NCBI GenBank assembly: GCA_000697055.1
Contig: JNDT01001937.1
Coordinates: 1 to 64,000, forward strand
Direction of reading: 5' to 3'
DNA from: Saksenaea vasiformis B4078
Taxonomy: Eukaryota; Mucoromycota; Mucoromycetes; Mucorales; Saksenaeaceae
DNA: 64,000 nucleotides
Shown here piece by piece: positions 24,619 to 37,727 of the stretch. Positions within the stretch are counted from its first letter, which is position 1. Every line of letters begins with the position of its first letter. Both the position numbers and the translations under genes were made by a program. The notes beneath the pieces were generated by a model. The model worked only from the letters and a program-made list of their open reading frames with translations, ran no database searches and was not told the origin of the DNA.

Positions 24619-25865
24619 TCATGGTTCTTGTTGTTTTTGTTCTTGTTGTTGTTGTTGCTGGTGCTGTTGTTGTTGTTGTTGTTGTTGGTGCTGCTGTTGT
24701 TGTTGTTGTTTTTGTTGTTGTTCTTGTTGTGTTGCATCGGCATAGTTGAGTACGACTCCGACAAACTCGTCCAAGATTTTTGTTTGTTCAACATATTTAA
24801 TACCACCTTTTGTAGTAGGAGCAGGTATGCACATCGACTGTTCACTGCTTTCGAAAGGGGAGGATGCATAAGACAAAAAAGTATGCATAGGTGGCAAAAC
24901 TAAGCATTCCGGCTCACTGTTGACACTACTTAGACTGCTGATGCTGCTGCTACTGGTTCGACGTTGACTACGTAAACTAGGTGACAGACAAGGAAGCATA
25001 GGTGAAGATGCAAGGGATGATGAAGAAGATGTTGGAGACCAATGACGAGGACGTAAAATATCAATAGATGGTAATTCGATTTTTTGTTGTGGCGCACTGT
25101 AAAAAGGAAGCTCCACAAGGTCATTGAGCTTTGAAGATCGGCATGAAGATGAAGTATTTCCACGTGGCTCGTGCGGAGGAAGCACTGGCCATGTCTCTCG
25201 TTGTTCAACACCCATGCGGCGTCCCAAACGTCGAGCAATCTCGTCACGTACAAAAGCTTGTTTTTCGGGTGAATCATGTTCTCCAAACTTTTGACGTGCT
25301 AAACGGTAAACGCGGCATCGAAGGTCATTTTGTCGGTTCTTTTCCCGATTCTCAGCACGCCATTTGCGCATCCTAAATAAAATAAAATAAAATAAAATAT
25401 TAGTTTTGGATCATTCTTTTTTGGGGGATTTTTTTTGTCTTTATCTTTATTTCATTTTCTTCTATGTACCTTTCTGTTGTTTCTTCTTTGGAGACTACTT
25501 TTTTAGCATGACCTTTCCACCGTTTTTGATCGCGGCTACGAACATAAGGAATATTGTGGATATTTGGATTCTCCATGTGGCGTTTCCTAGGATACACGTT
25601 TTGTTGTTAGGGACAAAAAAAAAAGACAAAAAGAAGAAGTAAGACGAAGAAAAGAAGAAGATCAAGAAAAGAAAGAGAGAGGTCATACTTACAGATTTGA
25701 GCGAGTGGCGAAAACTGAATAAAATGTCATGTCAGTAAAAAAAAAAAGAAAGAAAAGAAAAAGAAAAGGGAAGAAAGGGAAGTGTAATGGGAGAAATAAA
25801 TAGAACTTACTTTTGGGGCACTGGGGGCATGCAAAAATCCTTGCTACTTCTTCTTCGTGTGCCAT
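24619..25865 (-). CDS. C2H2 zinc finger plus DUF3020 fungal regulator
   Basis: Exons on the minus strand 25811-25865, 25693-25714 (22 nt), 25470-25586 and 24619-25372 give 315 residues. Residues about 12-36 form a single C2H2-like finger, FACPQCPKIFATRSNLKRH then NPNIH; it is assembled only when three small exons are joined, which strongly supports the model. The spacing between the two histidines is six residues rather than three to five. A basic DUF3020 domain follows (KWRAENREKNRQNDLRCRVY, then RQKFGE), a fungal domain found in putative transcription regulators. The rest is serine-rich and ends in a long Q/H tract (24640-24725) before EQKQQEP. Function is inferred: a nuclear DNA-binding regulator. 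No target can be read from context. Confidence 0.85.
25375..25399. repeat. (AAAAT)n pentanucleotide repeat in an intron
   Basis: Five units of AAAAT/AATAA in the last intron of the DUF3020 gene. Confidence 0.9.
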
Positions 25866-28800
25866 GTTTAAAACGACGATTGTACGACAAACAAAAGAAC
25901 CACCTTTGACAGGAGAAGAGGAAGAAAAAAAAGGGGACGGATGCTATAGTGAATTATTTATTTCTGAACAAAAAAATTGACTTCTCTTTTTTTTTCATCT
26001 ATCCATTTTATGTCGTTCGTAATAAATACCGCCCACCCAACTACATATAACATATATATACATATCGACCCGTCCATCATACATATATGATTGCATATAA
26101 CAAAAAGCCCAAACATACTAAAGGGGTCCCCGCTTTTTGGCGGGAAATCCAACTCCGGACCTTCAAGGGCACTCCACTTTTTTTTTCCATCATTTTTATT
26201 TCTTTGCGTCCCTTTTCTTGCATAGACTGCGCTTTCCTCATTACTACTGTATGTTATTTATGTACATTGTGCGCATCTGTTTATGCCTCTGTATTTGTTT
26301 CATCTCTGCCACCTTTAAATCTTTTGGCTAAGCAGTAAAAAGAAAAAGTGAAGCACAAGCAACATCTTTGATATTTGTCGTTCATCCGTTCTCCCCACAT
26401 TCCCAAACCATAACGCATACGCACATCCTTACGCACATAACGCGCGCATCGCACGCAACGCACAGAATAGAAGGTACTTTCACCGTTCAGAGAAAATCAT
26501 TAGTATGCACCAGACACCGGAGGCGGGGGATAAATTAAAAAGTAACGACATGTCTCATGCATAAATAAATCATTTTGTAGCTGCTTGTTTGGATTTTGCA
26601 TCTTTCGGCTTCTCTTCCGATAGTGTCAGTTTGTGTCAGGGGTCCGTGTCTGAACAGAATAGAAAAGCATTGCTTTGTTCGTAAGATGAATCCTTTACTG
26701 TACCAAATCCCCCTTCCCTACCCCCATCCCTTCTCTCCGCAGCTACCGTAAGTGTTCAAAAAAAAAAAGGTAAGAAAAATAAAACAACAAATACACGTTA
26801 GATATACATCAAAATAAGGTGACATATAATGCACGTGTATATATGTAGCTATAAAATGAGACAGAAAGAACAAGAGAGAAATAGTTTGTGTTTGATCAAC
26901 TATCGGATGAGCAGTAACCGAATGGAGAAAACTTTACGCCACGTCGGAACTCCTTGCCCCGCCAGCGGCAAAGTTGAACCATATCTAGTGCCACGAACGA
27001 GACACACACATTGGATTCATATCACGCCCTGCACGTCTGGTTGTGCAACCAAGGAAGGTGCCTTAACTTCCGGGACTACATTTTTTGAGGGATAATCTAC
27101 TATCATTTTGCCACTATATCCTTGCTCCATAAAAGAAGTTCTTCATCATTACACAGGGGAAATGTCGTAGCTAAACACCCGGAGGAGGCTATACATAAAC
27201 AAGGGAGTGAGCAAAAAGAGAGAGGGCAAGAGAAAGGAAATAAAAGAGAGAGATGATTCATCTGATCTTCCTATCGAATAAATCACCCTAGACATACCTT
27301 CCTGGATATTTCATGTTGAGGTGGTTAAATCGTGACTTGTGTAACTGATGCTTAAAGGCAATCATGATTACATCTGCAGAAGGAAAGAAAATTCAATGAA
27401 TGCGATTACCCCGCTGAAATGTGAATGTCCATCGAGTAAATCGATTTGTTGTTACTGATAGCTCTTTTTGGATGCGCACAACACACACACACACTCTCTC
27501 TCTCTCGTTACTCTCTCTCGTCGTTCAACCTTTAGATATAACATCGAAAGCAAAAGACGTAGCCAACCGAAATTAGATATGCTGAACGTTCTTGTTAGAA
27601 ATCAGAAAATGCACATTTCTTTAACAAAAAGGCATTTAGACCCAACCTACTATTAAAGTGCGAAAAAGAAAAAAAAGAAAAATTCTCTCTGGATGTTATT
27701 GACGTCTGTAATTTGAAAATCTTCCAGACGTTTATTACCCATCATCCGGATGTTAATGGATTGTCAACTGTATGCAAATGACTCTTTGCCCTTGTGGAAT
27801 GCATTGCTCTATCTCAGAACTCCATTAGATCAGTTGACTTTCATTCTTTTTACATTTTCACATTGACATCCCTGGAAAGGTTTTATCTGTTTTATTATTT
27901 ATTTATTACTTGTAAACCTTGGAAAAGAAGGATTCTGAAATTCTCATATGGAACCTGACGTCCTCCGGGTATACATTTCCCATTCGTTTGGTTCCATGTT
28001 TGCTTTACCAAAAACAAAAAAAAATATAATGTAGCTGCATTCTTCAGTTTACACATGAGCCTTGTTAGCTGCTGCAGACAACACAGACATTTTACTATTT
28101 TAGGAATGATGAGACGTAGAATGAGCATGTTAAAAATTTCGAAAATCCTGATCCTTATATTGTACCAGTTGCAATGATGTGAATAACCTTTTAACAACCA
28201 ACTACGGAAATCGATTTTGACAAAAAAAGCAAAACTGTTACTCTGCATGCTTGACTCTTACTATTTGCTTCCTTGGGAAAGCTGATCTTCCGATAACCGC
28301 CAGCCTCCGCTTTTTCAATAAATTGGATAGAGGGTAGTCGAAATCATATACCCTAGTTCATCATATCCTCTCTAGTCAGGGTAAATACCGTTTAAAAGCT
28401 TTCCTTTTTTGTACAAATACTGTGTCTTGCATACGATTCTGCGTCAGTTTTAAATTATTTTGCGTTGGCTTCCAATGAACTTTTGGCCAAGTAAAATCCT
28501 CTTTATCTTAATCCAATGTTAATATTTCCATGCTGTATTCCACCCATGCTGTGTTTTTGTATCGTTGAGGTTAAGTTCCGTTAGCTGACACAGAAAAAAA
28601 ATTTTCTTTTTTCACATAACGGGATGTGATGGCCATTTTAGGGGGGAAAGGAAGATAGACCTTAGACTGTGTTCGCAAAGACATCCTCGATATGTGCTTT
28701 GATTGAACACATATACAGGATAATTCATGTCTTTTTCTCTCTGTGTGTGTGTGTCTTGTTCGACCTGCACGACCTTTGTCTCCAGCCACCTCGGCTGTGT

Positions 28801-31360
28801 CTACGTGTAACCTTTTGGTCGCCGCCAAGTAAAACGTTGTCACTTTTATTTTCTACAACAGGTCGCTGGATATCGCAATTACTACTACTACTACTACTAC
28901 TACTGATCCCTGGGACAGAACTTTTTCACCATGTCTGCCGCAACGGCAGAATGATCTTGCGGTTAAGTAAATTGACGACATTATTATTCCAAAGTTCATG
29001 TAAGTAAAAAAGATATGGTTTAATCGATGCATTAAAGACGCATACTGAATTCCTTCCTTGGCGCAAACTTAGCCTTCCATGGACAGAAACTTATGTAGAG
29101 TAGCGTAAAAAAAATCATTCAATTAACAGTAACCAAACGTTTCCTAAATCGTGGCGAGATATGGACACCGTTCAACCACCGCGTGCGACCTATTCTTTTA
29201 GCCACTACGCTATGTTATTTATGCACCAACCAAATAAACTTCCTTCTTTAGCGGTTTCGGCTTCTACCAGTTTCTTGTGCCAAATAATAAAAAGAAAAAG
29301 GTAGTGTCGTCCTCAAACACACACACACACCCTAATACAAATAATAAGGTACAGATAAGACATTTTTTGTGGCTTTTCAAAGTTTAAGCTTATGTAGGAT
29401 CATATTTAGCAGCATTGAAGCAAAATGCCGTCAAGAGTTGGACACTTAAAAACATGTTTTGTACTGAAAATCACGAGCCAATTACGAATGAGAAGATGGA
29501 CGTTTTTTTACTGTAAACACAAAAAAAAAATCAAAAACGTACATATTCGCAGTCTAGGAATCTTTTTAATTTATGATACTCCAAAAAATGGATTTTCCAT
29601 TGACAAGACACTCTCCCCCTTGTTCTACCAGTTGCGGCGGTAATCATCGTCCTATCATCCGTTGATAGAGATGACTTTTTGTATTTTTTGTTAGTTATTG
29701 GAGGGGAACGGGCTCTTTTTTGGGCTAAATGCAGTCTGCCATAAAAATTCCAAATACAGCTACATAAGCCAATTCAGAAGGTACTAAGTATGTTATCTAT
29801 TGCTACTTGATACGATTGGTGGTGCGATGACAAAAAGACAAAAAATCTTTCTCCGCTCTACTAATTAAAAATTGTCGTCACAAAAAATATCTATTTTCTG
29901 CGACGACCAGCTGGTCTGTGCGGGTCGCGTTTTGTATGTTCTATGTACTTGACTACACATACTTTGTAGGTATGACACGTTAGCTACTTCTTGTTTTTTC
30001 TTCTTCTCCCCAATCAATGATTGTGTTGTCAGCATAGTAAGCGGATAATGTTGCCGTGTCTTTCCATTGTGGCGACCGGTTCATTTAGATACCGTTGTGT
30101 TCAGTTTTTTTGGTTCGAGTTGAAAGGGAGACTCCCTGTCGGCAGTGAAATTGGTCCAAAAGAAGTTAGATTAGAATGAGAAGTTACTGCTCGTGGCGAG
30201 ATGTAGGTCGATCGAAGGCCACACTCAGCTATACATACGGGCAATGGTTCTATAACAAATTGTGTAAATCGTTCACCCCACAATGGAATGATGGAACGAA
30301 TCGTCAGGTTGAGTTTTTAATCGATGAATTTAAATAACGCGGATAAACCTGACATCATTATCTATGTAAAGGAAAAAAAGACGATTACTCTCCAGATCAT
30401 TTCTTATGCCTAAGGGATGTTGTGGGGGATACTAGTTCGGTTATCCCTTATTTTCTAGTCCTTCTCTTTTACAGTATCCCCAACATTCGTTGCCATATTT
30501 AATATTAATTTCCGTTCCAAAATGGGTGTTTGAGGTTATCAATAAAGATATTAAGTGAAAGGTGAAACGTTGAGAAAGATGTCAAAAGTTGTAGAAAGCA
30601 AACTGTTAAAGGGAATATTTTCCTTTAAAAGGTAAGCAAACCTAAAATATTCTGTATCCCCTCCTTCCCGGCAAAATATGTTAAGTATGGATTATTTGAC
30701 ATTGGAGATCAGCGTGGCAGTGTCCCTGCCAATCCTCATGTTGAAACAACGCACCCTATTCAGCATATGCCAAGAGAAAGCGATTAAACCTGATGGCATT
30801 GCTGTCGTTTGTTATTTTTATGATTATTATTACCTGTCTGAATGTATCAGCCACAAATTACACATATATCGCAAGCTGTTATGAATCAAAAATTACAATC
30901 GGAAGAATTTCTCATAACAAACATGCATATTACTACTGTTCAAATAAGAGGAAAGATGGATAAGTAAAAAAGTAGTAGGTTTCGTGTAGATTTGCTTAAA
31001 AGTATTTGCTTCCTAGCGACGTTGACTTTGCAACATCCAAACTAAATGACACATCGGTGGTTTGTCTTGCAAGTGATCCCCTTAACCAACAACCCTGGTC
31101 AAACCCCCCCTTTTCCTTTTCATCTTTTTTTTTTCTTTTTCCTATCTCTCCCAACTAACATACAAGTGACCCCCTTCTTTACAGAAAAAAAAAAAAAAAG
31201 ATTTATATATAAGCCTCCAACCATTCCCCAGTAAAATGGAAAAGAGGACAAACCATTAAAAAAGAAAAACATAAAAAAAGAATAGACTATCTATTGCACA
31301 GACTTTTTTTCTTTCAAAAAAAAAAAGCCAGAAAGAAGAAAAAAAAAAGCTTATCTCGAC
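25866..31360. other. 5.5-kb gene-poor region
   Basis: AT-rich DNA between the DUF3020 gene and the transporter, which are divergent, so both promoters lie here. It holds short frames only (longest about 118 codons near 27895-28248, minus, no family resemblance), a (TAC)n run near 28880 and scattered poly-pyrimidine stretches. No tRNA, LTR or transposase motif recognised. Confidence 0.5.
28880..28904. repeat. (TAC)n microsatellite
   Basis: About eight ACT/TAC units in intergenic DNA. Confidence 0.9.
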
Positions 31361-33478
31361 ATGCACAGAAATCTAACTTCCCTCGATCGTTCTAATACAC
31401 AAAGCTCTCTGGAAGATGATAGCGCCACTACCATACATAGCGAAAACGATATTGCCAACGATGCAACACTTCATAACAACGGCGACAACGTCAAACGTAA
31501 GGTTATCTATATATTGTCTTAACTGTCGTATGCTGTGTATTAAAAAAGCATGAGCACGTTTCATGTATACGTACAGTACATCAGACCCTATTAGCTCGTC
31601 TCTCTACTACACCCAATTATCGATTATCAAGATTAGATAAAGAGGATTGCGAAACTCGGTCTACCAACGATCAAGATACGATTGTCGATGAAGAAGAAGA
31701 AGATCCATATCGATGGCTTATTCTCATTGGGGGGTTCCTTGCACAAGCTATCAGCATGTCCACGTTGTCGAGCTGGTAAGCTTTTGAACCTGACCTTTCT
31801 TCTTTATATCTGACACGCTTGTTTTTCAGGGGTGAGTGGTTCTTTTACTGATTGCAAAAGGAGGGAGATCGACGACCAAAGTCCCTAACAACTTCCGTTC
31901 TCTCTTTCCTTCCCCCCTTTTCTTTTCATCCCTGCCCCCTCTTTATCTATTGATCTAGGCGTGATGCAAGATTATTACGACCGTCAAGTCTTCAAAGGGA
32001 CCGTCGATTCTACCTTACTAAGCTTTGTGGGCACCATTGGCTTTAGTTTTTGTGGTTTAATGGGCCCAGTAAGTCAAATATTCACCTCTCTGATTGGCCC
32101 ACGCTGGGTTATGCTCGTGGGTACAATCCTGATGACCGCGGGCCTGGTACTAGCAAGTTATTCTGAACGGGTATTTTTCAAATATGCTTTACAAAAAAAG
32201 ACATCACGCTAATCACGCCATAAAGGTCTGGCACCTGTATCTTACCCAAAGTATTATTCACGGTATGGGCGCTGCATTGCTCTACATTGTAAGCTGCAGG
32301 CCCGTCTTTATTGTTTATGCATGGCGTTAAATGCAAATGTTTTCTTTTTCTTTTTTTTTTAGGTCTCCATGTCCATATCACCCCAGTGGTTCGTAAAGCG
32401 CCGGGGATTTGCCATGGGTGTTATGGTGAGCGGCTCCGGCATTGGTGGTCTAATTATGCCATTTGTAATGAACACACTAAACGAATCTCTGGGTGGTGCA
32501 TGGTAAATAACAAGGATCATTGAGTGGGAAAGATCAATATGTACTCATCTTTATTTATCTATCGATCAATTGATTAGGTGTTATCGAATCCTCGGTATCA
32601 TTACCTTTGTTACCAGTATGATCTCTACAATTCTACTAAAGGAAAAGCCAGAAAAGATGACCACGAAAGGTTCTATACGAATTCGAGAGATCATCGATTT
32701 AAGTATATGCAAGGACGGCAACTTTGTAATATGGTGTATCTCCGGAAATCTTAGCATGCTAGCTTATTTTATTCCAGCTTTTTTTCTTCCATGTAAGCTG
32801 ATACTAAAAAATGACGCTTCTAAAATTCCTAAATATGCTCATTTTGTTAGCTCATGCTACGAAACTTGGATTATCATCCGCTCAAGGTTCAAATCTTGTT
32901 GCTGTTTTCTCCGCCGTAAATGTAATTGGCCGGGTGCTGTCAGGGTAAGCTGTTCATTCTCGATATTTACACAAATCTGACTCGCTCTCTCTCTCTCTGT
33001 TTCTTTCTTTCTTTCTTTTTATAGCTGTCTGGGTGATTATTTCGGAGTTGTCAATGTGGATATTCTGTTTCTATTTGGTTGCGGCCTAAGTTCATTTTTT
33101 ATTTGGACGTTTGCCACGACTTACGAAGTACTCATGCTGTTTATTATTACGTATGGTTTCCTGAGTGGCGCGGTATTCTCGCTATGTACGTACCTACCTC
33201 ATTTTTCTATTTTCAGTGTGTCTAACCTTGTCGTAGTGGCACCCATTACGGCGATCATCACAGGGATGGAGCGCTATCCTTCTGGAATTTCGCTCTATTT
33301 ATTTTTTATGACGGCAGCACGGCTTGGGCCATCTTTAGCTGGTGCTATCCAAACGTCGACTGACAAAAACTCCTTTTTTGCACAACAACTGTTTACGGGA
33401 TTGGCTTTTGTTCTTTCTTCTATAGTAACAGTTTATTTAAAACTCAAACTAAAACCACTGCCAGCGTCACGAGTTTGA
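31361..33478 (+). CDS. MFS transporter, monocarboxylate (MCT/MCH) type
   Basis: Membrane carrier of the major facilitator superfamily, SLC16-like. Exons 31361-31496, 31577-31775, 31830-31831, 31959-32170, 32226-32288, 32363-32502, 32578-32792, 32851-32944, 33025-33185 and 33237-33478 give 487 residues. An acidic cytosolic N-terminus of about 85 residues (DEEEEDPYRW) leads into the first helix, ILIGGFLAQAISMS. Family hallmarks follow: SWGVMQDYYDRQVF after helix 1, WFVKRRGFAMGVMVSGSGIGG between helices 4 and 5, and VFSAVNVIGRVLSGCLGDYFG at helix 8. About twelve hydrophobic segments are present. The reading frame is kept only if a 2-nt exon (31830-31831) is used between two consensus introns. 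Substrate (mono- or dicarboxylate, riboflavin-like) cannot be told from sequence. Identity is solid; the micro-exon is inferred. Confidence 0.88.
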
Positions 33479-34637
33479 AAAAGGAAAAAAAGAAAAAGGC
33501 TTCTTATAGACGCACATTTTTATCTTTTGTCATTATTACAGAGACATTGTATAATTTGTCATAAAGCACACAAATTACATTAAACACAGTTCATTTTTAG
33601 AGTTGATAGGGATTGACATTCAGAAGGAAGCTAACAGTAAAGGAGTTGATTAAGGAGTTCATTTCCTGCGTTATTTCGTAACAAACATCGATATTCCATT
33701 TTGTGGAAGCTTAAAAATCATAAAGGATGATCGTGAAGTTAGTCGAGAAATTCCAGATGTAGATCAGCGAATTTAGAAAAGTTCTTGGAGTGCGGGGTGA
33801 ACGTGTTTGGAAGGAATAACGGCATTTAGCATATTAATCGACCAGGGAATATAGTATTAGAATATGGGAGAAAGAAAATTACCAAACCGGGGCACGTTGG
33901 ATTCTCAACATAAAGTACCATGATGGAAAGCATTGTGCAAATATCATAGTGAAGCGCACAGATGTGCAAAAATGGTTAAAAAGTCAAGTATTACTAGTAC
34001 GTATTTGACACCACAGAAACATAGTGTTATCACTGTAAAAGAAAAAAAAATTGGTGATCCTTCCAGGTATTCTTTTGGGTAAAGTGTTGTCTCGGTGCAT
34101 CTAGTGTCGATCTTTGAAGTGTTCTCCTTTCATGCTATGCATAAAAAATTCGTCTTCAATTTCTTTGTCTTCCGGATTTAAATGATTTTTAAGAAACTCT
34201 ATTACTCCTTTGTGCATCAGATGAATATGTTTTATATCCTTTTGTTGTTAACCCTTATCGATTGGAAGGATATGTCAGAAGAACAATTCGGAACTTTCTG
34301 CTTGTTGGGAAGAACGGTGGCGCAAATCTGGCATTGTTAACTCCGAATGACCAATAGAATACGTTGTTCATGAAGTCAAGAGGAAATGGCTTACAACATG
34401 GATGCTTTCATAGCCTGACATCATTTTGTTTCTTATATCAAAGTAGGAAGAAACTATGCTTAATGTATTGCTTGAAGTGTATTTAAATATATTAAGTTGA
34501 ATTTGGTACAAGTAAACCGCGCAGTTCCTGATTTCAGCATGGTTAAACGTTTTACCTCAGTAAGAGACAGAAAAAAAAAAAGAAAAAAAACAATTTGAGC
34601 GGAAAAAAGTCCTTGTTCTTTACCCCTTCGGTCAGCC
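33479..34637. other. Spacer before RanGAP
   Basis: About 1.16 kb, AT-rich, containing the 3' end of the transporter transcript and the RanGAP promoter. No gene-like frame or RNA seen. Confidence 0.5.
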
Positions 34638-35901
34638 ATGGTCGCAGCCATCAACCAGTACACTCTTGAAAACAATACTGTCTTTTCCATTGAAGGCAAA
34701 GGCTTGAAGTTAAACACAGCAGACGATGTCAAAGACTTTGTTGACACCATCTCGCTGATGGATGATCTGCAGGTCATTCGACTGAGTGGAAATACGATCG
34801 GTGTCGAAGCTGGACAAGCATTGGCGGAGGTTCTCAAGACTAAGACTGGACTTAAGGTATGTTATTGAAGAAACCAGCATAATAGTAGGAGGCATGTGTT
34901 CTGATGGACTCCCGTAGACGGCCATTCTGTCTGACATCTTCACCGGTCGTTTGTTGACCGAGATTCCGTTGGCTTTGAAGGCCTTGTGTGACGCTATGCA
35001 AGAGACCCAGCTTCTTGAACTCGATCTTTCCGATAACGCCTTTGGCCCTGCCGGAGCAGAACCCTTGATTGAATTTTTGTCCAACATCAAGACCTTGCAA
35101 ACACTGCGACTGAACAACAACGGTCTTGGTATCGGTGGAGGTACCATGATTGCCAAGGCTCTTCAGGCCTCAGCGGACAAGGCTAGTGCGGAAAACCGTG
35201 TATCCTCCTTGCGAACGATTGTTTGTGGTCGCAACCGCTTGGAAGACGGTAGTAGCAAGCAACTGGCCGAAGCCTTCGCTTCGCATGGTACATTGGAAGT
35301 TGTTCGCATGCCCCAGAACGGTATCCGCTCTGATGGTATCAAGACTATCGTTGGTGGATTGGCCGCTTGCAAGAACTTGCAACATCTTGATCTTCAAGAT
35401 AACACGTTTACTGCCAAGGGTAGTCGTGCGCTTGCTGATGCCCTTAAGAACTGGCCCGACTTGCAAGTGTTGAACCTCGGCGACTGTTTGCTGTCCAAGA
35501 ATGGTGGTCATGCTGTTGCAGAAGCACTGAAGATGGGTCACAACAATAAATTGACGCATTTGCACCTACAATACAATGAGATTCAGGCAAACGCTGTTGA
35601 AGTGCTCGTAGAAGCTGTCAAGACCCATCTCAAGGACTTGATTCATTTGGAGCTGAATGGCAACTGCTTCGAGGCCGAAGACAAGGCTGTCGAGTCTTTG
35701 AGGGACGCGCTGGCAGAATGGGACCATGAGGATGCGCTTGATGAGCTGGATGATATGGAAGAGGTGGACAGCGAAGAAGAAGAGGAAGATGAACTCGTCG
35801 AAGAAGCCGAGGAAGCCGAAGAGGAAGAACCAAAAGTGAAGGGTGATGACCAGAAAGATGAAGACGAACTCGTCAAGCAGTTGGAGAAAACGCATATTTA
35901 A
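34638..35901 (+). CDS. RNA1: Ran GTPase-activating protein (RanGAP/Rna1)
   Basis: Cytosolic activator of Ran GTP hydrolysis, needed for nuclear transport directionality. Exons 34638-34856 and 34918-35901 give 400 residues, close to the yeast length. The protein is a leucine-rich-repeat solenoid of about eleven repeats (e.g. LQVIRLSGNTIG, LLELDLSDNAFGPAG, LQHLDLQDNTFTAKG, LTHLHLQYNEI). The family signature SDIFTGRLLTEIP lies just after the exon junction and includes the arginine essential for catalysis in this family. A strongly acidic C-terminal tail follows, and the SUMO/RanBP2-binding domain of animal RanGAP1 is absent, as in other fungi. It converges on Ppn1 with 209 nt between stops. Confidence 0.95.
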
Positions 35902-35912
35902 AACTACAAAGC

Positions 35913-35990
35913 TATATATATATATATATATATAAAAGCACATACATCTATACGCACACACACGCGCACACGCACACGCACACGCACACA
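35913..35990. repeat. (TA)n and (CA/CACG)n microsatellites between convergent genes
   Basis: A (TA)11 run at 35913-35934 and a CACACG/CACACA tract at 35956-35990 occupy the short intergenic space between the RanGAP and Ppn1 stop codons. Confidence 0.93.
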
Positions 35991-36110
35991 ATACACATAC
36001 ATAACGCACAAGACAGATATAATTTACTTCGCATACTGTTCGTTTGTAAAAGGGAAATAAAATTGGCATTTTTCAAAGAAGGGTAGCTGTACACTAAAAA
36101 GGGGTATCTT

Positions 36111-37727
36111 TTAAGAGACGAGATCGTTCTCGGTCTGAACAAACATATTTTGCACATAGTCTTTCCACATCTCCCTCCCAACTTTGTCTTTTTTATCCAC
36201 CATACGTTTGGCTAGTTCGAGATAGCTCTCTGGTGAAAGATCTTCCAACCCATAAGCGTCTTTCGTGGTATATTCCAAGGTGTAATTGATAGGCGACATG
36301 TCATGTTCCCATTGAGTGATGTTGGAAAAGTACTGAGAAAAACCAAGCAACGTCCCGTAAGGCTTCTCGCTATGGCCATCGTTGATTTCGTACTGGTAAA
36401 TACGGACAGTAGGAAAAAACCTTGGTAGGACAGACGGAGATACTTGGATGGCAAGCAATGGCGTTTTGGGGGCGGGTGGTGATTTCTCGTCTTTCAATGG
36501 TTCCAACTTTTTATACATCCTGTGTAACCAGTTGACGTATTTTCCAATATTTCGTGTCACATGCACTTCTTCGTCCTCGTCATCTTCGATTGTTTCGTCT
36601 TCGTCTTCTGCAGCGATTCTGCGGCGTTCCTGCTCGTCATAAAGCAAGAAATGATCCATATTGAGGTGCCCGTAGAAATGCCCCATGATCACATCAGTGT
36701 AGTGCAGACTGATGCGGAGATACTCATCCAGGCATGTACCACGGTAGTCACGCGAGGCAGGTGGGACATGACCTATCACGTACACTTTGACTTTATCCCT
36801 TCGTGCCTGCTCCAATTGATCTTCGAACCACTGCATATGTTTATAAGCAGGTGACTTTCGGTGCCTGCAGGATTTGATGATCTTGTTGCGATTAAAGAAA
36901 TACATCGTATTCAGCGACAGAACACGGAGACGGGGGTCGACATCCACAGCAAAGTAACCGCCCTTCTGAAACGTCTTTCGCTGGTGTTTAGGAATCCATG
37001 GCCGCCACAATTCTTCGTAAAAGTCCAAAAGATCCCCCGATTGGTGTCGGTCGCCAATCTCGTTATGAGGAAATACGTCATTATTGCCCAAAGTAGGGAT
37101 AAGGGGTACTCTAGGCCAAAATGCATCGATCATCATGTCTGTAGCCTGCTGGTTTAGGTCCAACACATGTTTCATCTTCCGCCTCCGCTTCTTGTCCCAG
37201 TCATGCCTTTTACATTTTTGGATGTTAAATATAAACTTAAATTTTGCCTCTCTCTCTCTCTCTTGCTGTGCTTACCTAGCATTGTCACCTGTCCAAATAA
37301 CGAAGTCAATCTTGTCTCGCCACTCGCGGATAAGCCATTCTATCGTTTGATTTGCTAGATCTACTGGTGCGTCACACCGTGCACCAGGTGTACCCAGGCG
37401 TCCCGCTACGCCCTGGTGTTTCTTCCTGCCGCCCAGCTTGTGGCACCCAGATCTTACCGTGGCCCCAGGGGTATAATCATTGTCTATCTGCAATCCACCG
37501 TATTAGACTCTGTGATCCACTAAAACCTTGTCGCCTTTTACATGCATATCTGTTATCTGCAGGAAATAACCATATCGTTTTCCGACGTGCTGTTCAGTGG
37601 TTACTCCAGTTATATACGCTATGTGTGAGTGTTGTGGCAGTAATTCCCGGATATATGATACGGAATGGAATAATAGTCCAAGTGAAATGCAAACGAAGAT
37701 AACCAGGTACAACCTTAAGCACCACAT
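36111..37727 (-). CDS. PPN1: Vacuolar endopolyphosphatase Ppn1 (calcineurin-like phosphoesterase)
   Basis: Metal-dependent hydrolase that cleaves inorganic polyphosphate in the vacuole. Exons on the minus strand 37542-37727, 37276-37487 and 36111-37206 give 497 residues. Residues ~5-26 (LYLVIFVCISLGLLFHSVSY) form a type II membrane anchor. Metallophosphoesterase motifs appear in order: ITDMH (~60), VIWTGDNAR (~130), TLGNNDVFPHNE (~175), YVIGHVPP (~280) and IMGHFYGHLNMDHF (~305). GVAGRLGTPGARCDAP is typical of Ppn1. An acidic insert (~325-340) is the region where yeast Ppn1 has its processing/variable loop. Sequence shows only the core, so cleavage is not claimed. An in-frame ATG further upstream (37899-37901) would add an unlikely hydrophilic leader; the start at 37727 puts the anchor at the N-terminus. 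Confidence 0.92.
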
